Positions 53,001 through 59,000 of a stretch of DNA of 64,000 nt are shown here, piece after piece (the stretch's first letter is position 1; each line of letters starts with the position of its first letter). Source of the DNA: Melieria omissa (Eukaryota > Arthropoda > Insecta > Diptera > Ulidiidae); the NCBI GenBank assembly GCA_963971225.1, contig OZ020268.1, positions 33,691,848 to 33,755,847 on the forward strand, written 5' to 3'. A program made the translations under genes and the position numbers. The notes under the pieces are model-generated. The model was not told the origin of the DNA. It saw only the letters and a program-made list of their open reading frames with translations, and ran no database searches.

Positions 53001-56000
53001 TTTTCGGACATGTGTCAGATTTCATATTCTACTAAATTATTCTACTATGTTTCTGTCAGCCAATGGGACACGTTAACAATAAAAAATAGATTAAATTGTA
53101 TCTGGACTTCAAGACTTTTTGATATCAAATTTTTTATTAATAAACTGAAAATCCCAATTTAAATTTAAATCGAATGTAAAGTATCCAATGTGTTCTATGT
53201 CAGTCCTACTTAGCGAGTGGACGCATGGCTAAGTCTTCCTATCGAGTTCCGTTGTTCCAACACTTCTGTGCTATGTATTTGTATATGTAGTTCCAAAGCT
53301 ATAGGAACTGTATTAATAACCAGTGTTGTGACTAATATATTAAAGTAGTTTAACTAATTACGTAGTATATTACTTTTGCTTTAAAAATGTAGTGTAACTA
53401 GTTACTAATTTGCCATAAGTAATCACCTTCAGTAATATTACTACTTTTTTTCAAGTTACTTATTACAATATTACTTTTTAGTCAACAAAGTTCTAACTTT
53501 CATGTAAAACAGCAGCACTGATAACATAATTAAGATGTATTACAATTATACAACGCTGCACTTGTTCATACTAAACATAGCTCGCGTGTTTCATTTCCAA
53601 CTGTGTTTGGTAGTGGAGAAACAATTAATATTTGCAAACAAATTCAAGCGGTTGAATACAAAAAAGGTAGCGAAAAGTACAAAAAAGGTAGCGAAATTCA
53701 AATTGTAATTCAAAATGAAATAAACATTTAACCTGATTGTTTTTTTGCAAAATGACTACTTTTAATAGCTGGAAATTCCGCAAATATTTCGATTTGTTGA
53801 CGGAAAATAATATATAAATTTGTGTGATACATTACATCACATTTCCAGTAATAAGTAATGTAACGATATTACTTTCAAATGTCAGTAATGTGTAATAAGT
53901 AATATGTTACTGTCAAAAGTAATAAGTCCCAACACTGTTAATGACACTGTCTATTAAAAGTGTCCGCCCACTAAGCAATTAGACTGACACCTGTCATAAG
54001 AAATGCTGGTCCCATAAGAATCTTGCTCCCAAATTAAATGTTGTCAAATCTTTCATCACCTGTGATTTGTTTACGGTATAGAGAGAGTAGTATTCTCAAC
54101 AGATATACACATACACATACTCATCAGTGTTCCCACCAGTTATTGGTTGTCTGTACTCAGTATTTGGGTATTCACTGCACAAACCCAATTCATTCGAAAA
54201 GCCAACATTTCCAAGACACCAACACACTTTCTTACTCACCATATATAGCCAAGACACAAATCGAATTGCTAAATATTCACCAAATTCACCATGCATTAGC
54301 GAAGATTCGAACCCTAGAAAATTGAAACAATGCTGCCACATGGTGTCAAAGCTATAATCCTGGAAGCTATTCATCACAATAAAGCCATTGCATTGTATCG
54401 CTAAAAATACGGTACGTATGTAAGGGTTAAACATGTATTATGATCGACAATACTCGTTTCAAGACCCCATGGTTCTTGATCTTAAAATTTTACCTCGAAT
54501 TTATATCGAATCTTTTGTTTTATCCAAATTTGGTTCCTATTGCCACATTTTATTTTGCTTGGGGGTTAGTGTCTTGTTTTAATGTTTTACTTTTAATAAT
54601 AATAATTCTGATTTTTATTTTCATCATCAGTTTTTTATCTGCTATCGTTTTTTCATTAATTTTTTTATTGTTTTTTTAATTTTTTACTTATTTTTTCATA
54701 TAATAAATACTTCTGATTTTTGAATTTTGATCATTAGTTTTGTATCTTATTTTCATTAATTTTTTTAAATTTTTTTTTTATTTTAAATTTTTTACTAATT
54801 TTTCCATAATGAGAACTAATTTGACACGTGTTTCTTACTTTTTTGAAAGTCAAAATCTAACGGGGTCAACAAAGGGTTAACAATTTGTATGGAGAAACAA
54901 GATTTATTAGGCGTTCTGACTTCAAACTCATCAAAATCACTTCAATCGGGAAATAACAAAAACGTGCTATAAATTTTTTTGAAAATCGAAATCCCAATGG
55001 TAAATCAAAGGTTAAGAATTTGTTTGGAGTAAATGTGAAAACACATGATTTAATGTGCCTTTTGACATCAAAATTTTTAAAACACTCGAAATCAAAGATA
55101 GACACATGTTTTCGTTTTTAAATAAAAATCTGATGGGCTCAACAATGGGTTAAGAATTCGTATCGGGGAAATCAGGAGAGCTTGCGTGCAAAGCCGCAGG
55201 GCCCAGGTAATCATTTATAGGGTTTTTTTTAGAGGTTTGTTTTTCGAATAGAGATAAAACTGGCATTTTGTGGTCAAATCTGGCAACTCTAATGTCATTT
55301 ATGTTCAGTTTGGTTTGCCATTTCATCATGAACAGGTTGACAAAAGAACAACGCTTGCAAATCGTGCAAATTTATTTCGAAAATAATGGTTCAGTTCGCG
55401 AAGTTTACCGCACGCTCCGTCCATTTTATGGTCGACATCGTCCATCAGAGCAATTAATTCGGTTAATGTGGTAATGGCTATGTGATAATACGCATCCGCA
55501 GAGACGTCGAACAGTGCGCACCGAAGAAACAATTGCCGCTGTAGAGCAAAATGTTGAAGAGGACCCGAATGAATCGATTCGCCACCGTGCACAGCAATTG
55601 GAGCTGGTTGAAAATTGGACCTGTAGAATTGACTTTATTCGAGCCAGCCGCGGCGGCCACATGCCCGAAATCATATTTAAACATTAATGGCATAAAATTA
55701 TCCTTCCAATAAAGCCAAATTGATGGACATTAAAACGATTTTCTTGTGTTTTATTTCAATTCGAAGTTCTATACCTCTAAAAAAAACACCCTATATAAGA
55801 CTAACTTTTCTCTTCTTCTTTCTCATTTCAGCCTATTCGACCGCAGCACTGTTGGCCATCGTCTTCGCAATACCGTTCGGCATGCGAATGCTGGTGCACA
55901 AGGACCGCGGCCGATGGGAAGAATTCGGCCCGGCATTCTATACTGCACACCTGGAACTGTTTCTGGGCAATGGCTGTTTGGGTGAGTTGAACCTTCGATC

Positions 56001-59000
56001 ACTGAAATGTCTGAATGTCAGCATCTGAATTGTTGATTCTGTTCATTCTCTCTGTTCTTCTCTCTAGGAGTTGGCGTCATGATGCTGCTGGTGCTGACCA
56101 TCGAGCGCTACGTGTCCGTATGCCATCCGGGATTTGCGCGTCCTGTCATGGGGCCACCATAGTAAGTTGTCATGTTACCATTAGTCAGCCACATGTTCAA
56201 ATATTAAACAAAATGTCTTTCAGTGTTGTTGTTTTCATAACGACGCTGGTCACGTTTATCATCTACACGCCGAGCGTTTTTCGCGGTGTACTCATCAAAT
56301 GTGTACTACAGACTGATGGCAACTTTGTCTACTTTCGTCGTGATAACAATGCATTCCTGAAGACGCTTTTCTACTCGGTGAGTGAGACTAGTTGGACGAT
56401 AATAAATGAAAACTTTTTAATGAAAATATGGAACATGTATGAAAATGTGTTTGATTTAGGTTTACAAGGTCATGCTGGAGGTGATATTCAAACTGATTCC
56501 CACTGTACTGATTGCCGGATTGAATTTGCGCATTATGCTGGTCTACCGCAAGACGTGTCAGCGGCGACGCGAAATGATCATAACGCGCGCCACATACATT
56601 CGAGACGAGGATCCACGTAAATTTGCCGAGGAGCGACGACTGTTTCTACTCTTAGGTGGGATTGCATACACTTTAAAACTTTAAATATTTATTGGAGAAA
56701 TATGAATAATAATTATTTGCTGGGTTGTGCTTGCAGGCAGCACATCGATACTGTTCCTGTTGTGTGTTTCGCCAATGGCGATTGTCCACATGACCATTGC
56801 TTCAGAGAAGCTGCCGAGCTTTTCGTTTCAGGTTGGTTTAGTTGATTAACGTTTTGCATGGCTTTCGTTTATTAGGAACTTAAACCAAAAAGACTCAACT
56901 ATTTATTTTAAACTATTGATTCGTAAGGAACTAACTTCAATTTCATTATAAGTACGTTTATAGTTTTTGATCTCTGTTTTTAGGTTTGAATTGAATGAAT
57001 AATAAGAAACAGAGCAAACATTTCAAACAATTTAAGGGTTAAAGGTTAAAAGGCTTGATTGCAATCCAGTTTCAAGGGATATTCCGGTTAAAGAAAAGAA
57101 AAGAGCGTATAAGCTTTCGCGATTCCCTGAAAAGTTCAAAAGAATTGCTGATGAAATGTTGAGAAATAGTGAAGTTTCGGTGATCAACACTGACCTTACA
57201 TCAAACGATCACCACAAAATATTTTATTTGGCATATAAAAAATGAAAATATCGCTTCCAAAATTAAATCAAAATTTAGCTTATAAAATATTAATATTGCT
57301 TCCAAGAGAAAATAAAACCTTCGAAAATTATTAAAGAGGAAAGCGTTCGGAGCCTCGCAGTGTGTAGAGGGTTTGCATACAACTTTTGAACCCAAAACCA
57401 TATTTTTCAAGCCATACTTTTCATCAGGAATTTTTGGCGCTTATTGGATTCTTCCTGCTGCAACAGTTTTCTCCAGGCTCATTTGTTCATAAGATGATAG
57501 GGAGTGCTCAAATTGGTCCTTGCACCAGAAACACGGTCTTCCTTTCCTTTCGCTGTCGATATCCAACTACCTCATCGAACATTCATTTTGCCGGAGCTTC
57601 ATCCTTCATCCGGGAGACATGGCCGAGCCAGTGTAGCCGCTGTGTAGCTTTCATGTCTTCAAGCAGCTCATACAGCCCCTTCAACTGAGGAAAGCCCTAA
57701 ACAATTTAGCTCTGACATCTTTTTTTTTTTACTCGAACAAAAGCGAAGGGGATGACCCCTATTAATGCGAGGCATTGTGTTGATTCAGGAAGCATATAAA
57801 GGTCTTGTAACTGTTTTCATGTTAAAGAGCATTATTTCTCGTTTTAATTCAATATGTGCCATTTCGCTGAAATGTTAATAAAATACATTCTTTGTGCTCT
57901 ATTCACGTCAACCTGTGTGCGAACAAAACACAATTTGCGGAATAGTTACGCTGCACAACAACGCTCGTTTTTTTGTTGCAAAATTTGTCAAGGCATTCTA
58001 TCCCGTATATCTTTTTACTACCACTTGTTTCGTTCGATGACTGGATCATCATTGGATCATCTTAAAAGACGAAGAATTAAGTATTTTAATGCAGAATTTG
58101 TATGCTGCCTGAAAGATGAGAAAAGTCGTAGCTAAGAATACACAATACTTGGAAAAAAGTTGCACCAATTTTTCTGAATAAAACTTCAAAGTTGCAAACA
58201 AATACTTTTAAAACTTATCTATGTCCCTTATAAATTCTGTGAAAGTCTCTTGGAAAATATATTAATTATTCGGATTATGAAAATGATGAAAATGACAGAA
58301 TAAGATGAAACATCAAACAGCAATTTGTGAATAGCCGCAACATTCTGTTAATTTAAATATTTTTGCCATAGTTCTGTAATCAACGACACCCATACGGAAT
58401 AGTGAACATTTTCATAGGGTTGACACATATGGAATTATAACTCCGTGAATTTTATGAATTTGAATTTTTTGTATTACAGTGGACGTCCAGTATAACGAAC
58501 TTTCCATATAATGAATTTTCGATTTAACGTACGGCCAAATTTTTTCCATTGATTGTTCTATATTACGAACAAAAGTGAAATTTGCTATTCGATATAACGA
58601 ATATTTATGTTGTTTTCCACCCTTTGAATTGTTGTTATTTAAGCATTGAGATTCTTTACAATAACAATGAATATTTGGTTTCGTCAAGTGAACGGTACCT
58701 CAATTGTTTTTGTTTTTGTGACGTTAAAACTTTCAAATTTACGCCAAGTTACCAACATTTTCAAATTCTGTTTGTATGCATTGATGATCATTTTCACAGG
58801 ATTTGTTTGGCGTTCGGTCGACTTTTTTCTTTAAAAAAATAAAATTTCTATAATCAATCAAGAGAAATTGCCAAACAGAAAAGTTTACTTGCGGTAAAGA
58901 AGAAGTCCGCATCGAATACTTTTCGCATTAGCCATTTTGTATTTTGAAAATGTTGGAATAAAACATGATATTTGTTTAACCTTCTGTCTGTCCTTTGCTC

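Larger units (their letters stand above)
21317..55831 (+). other. 34.5-kb GPCR intron filled with mobile elements
   Basis: The intron is bounded by GTTTGT and TTTCAG and separates TM1 from TM2. The LTR retrotransposon, both DD37E copies, two TTAA MITEs, the hAT MITE, a mariner derivative and most LINE fragments lie here. No nested host gene was identified. Confidence 0.85.
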
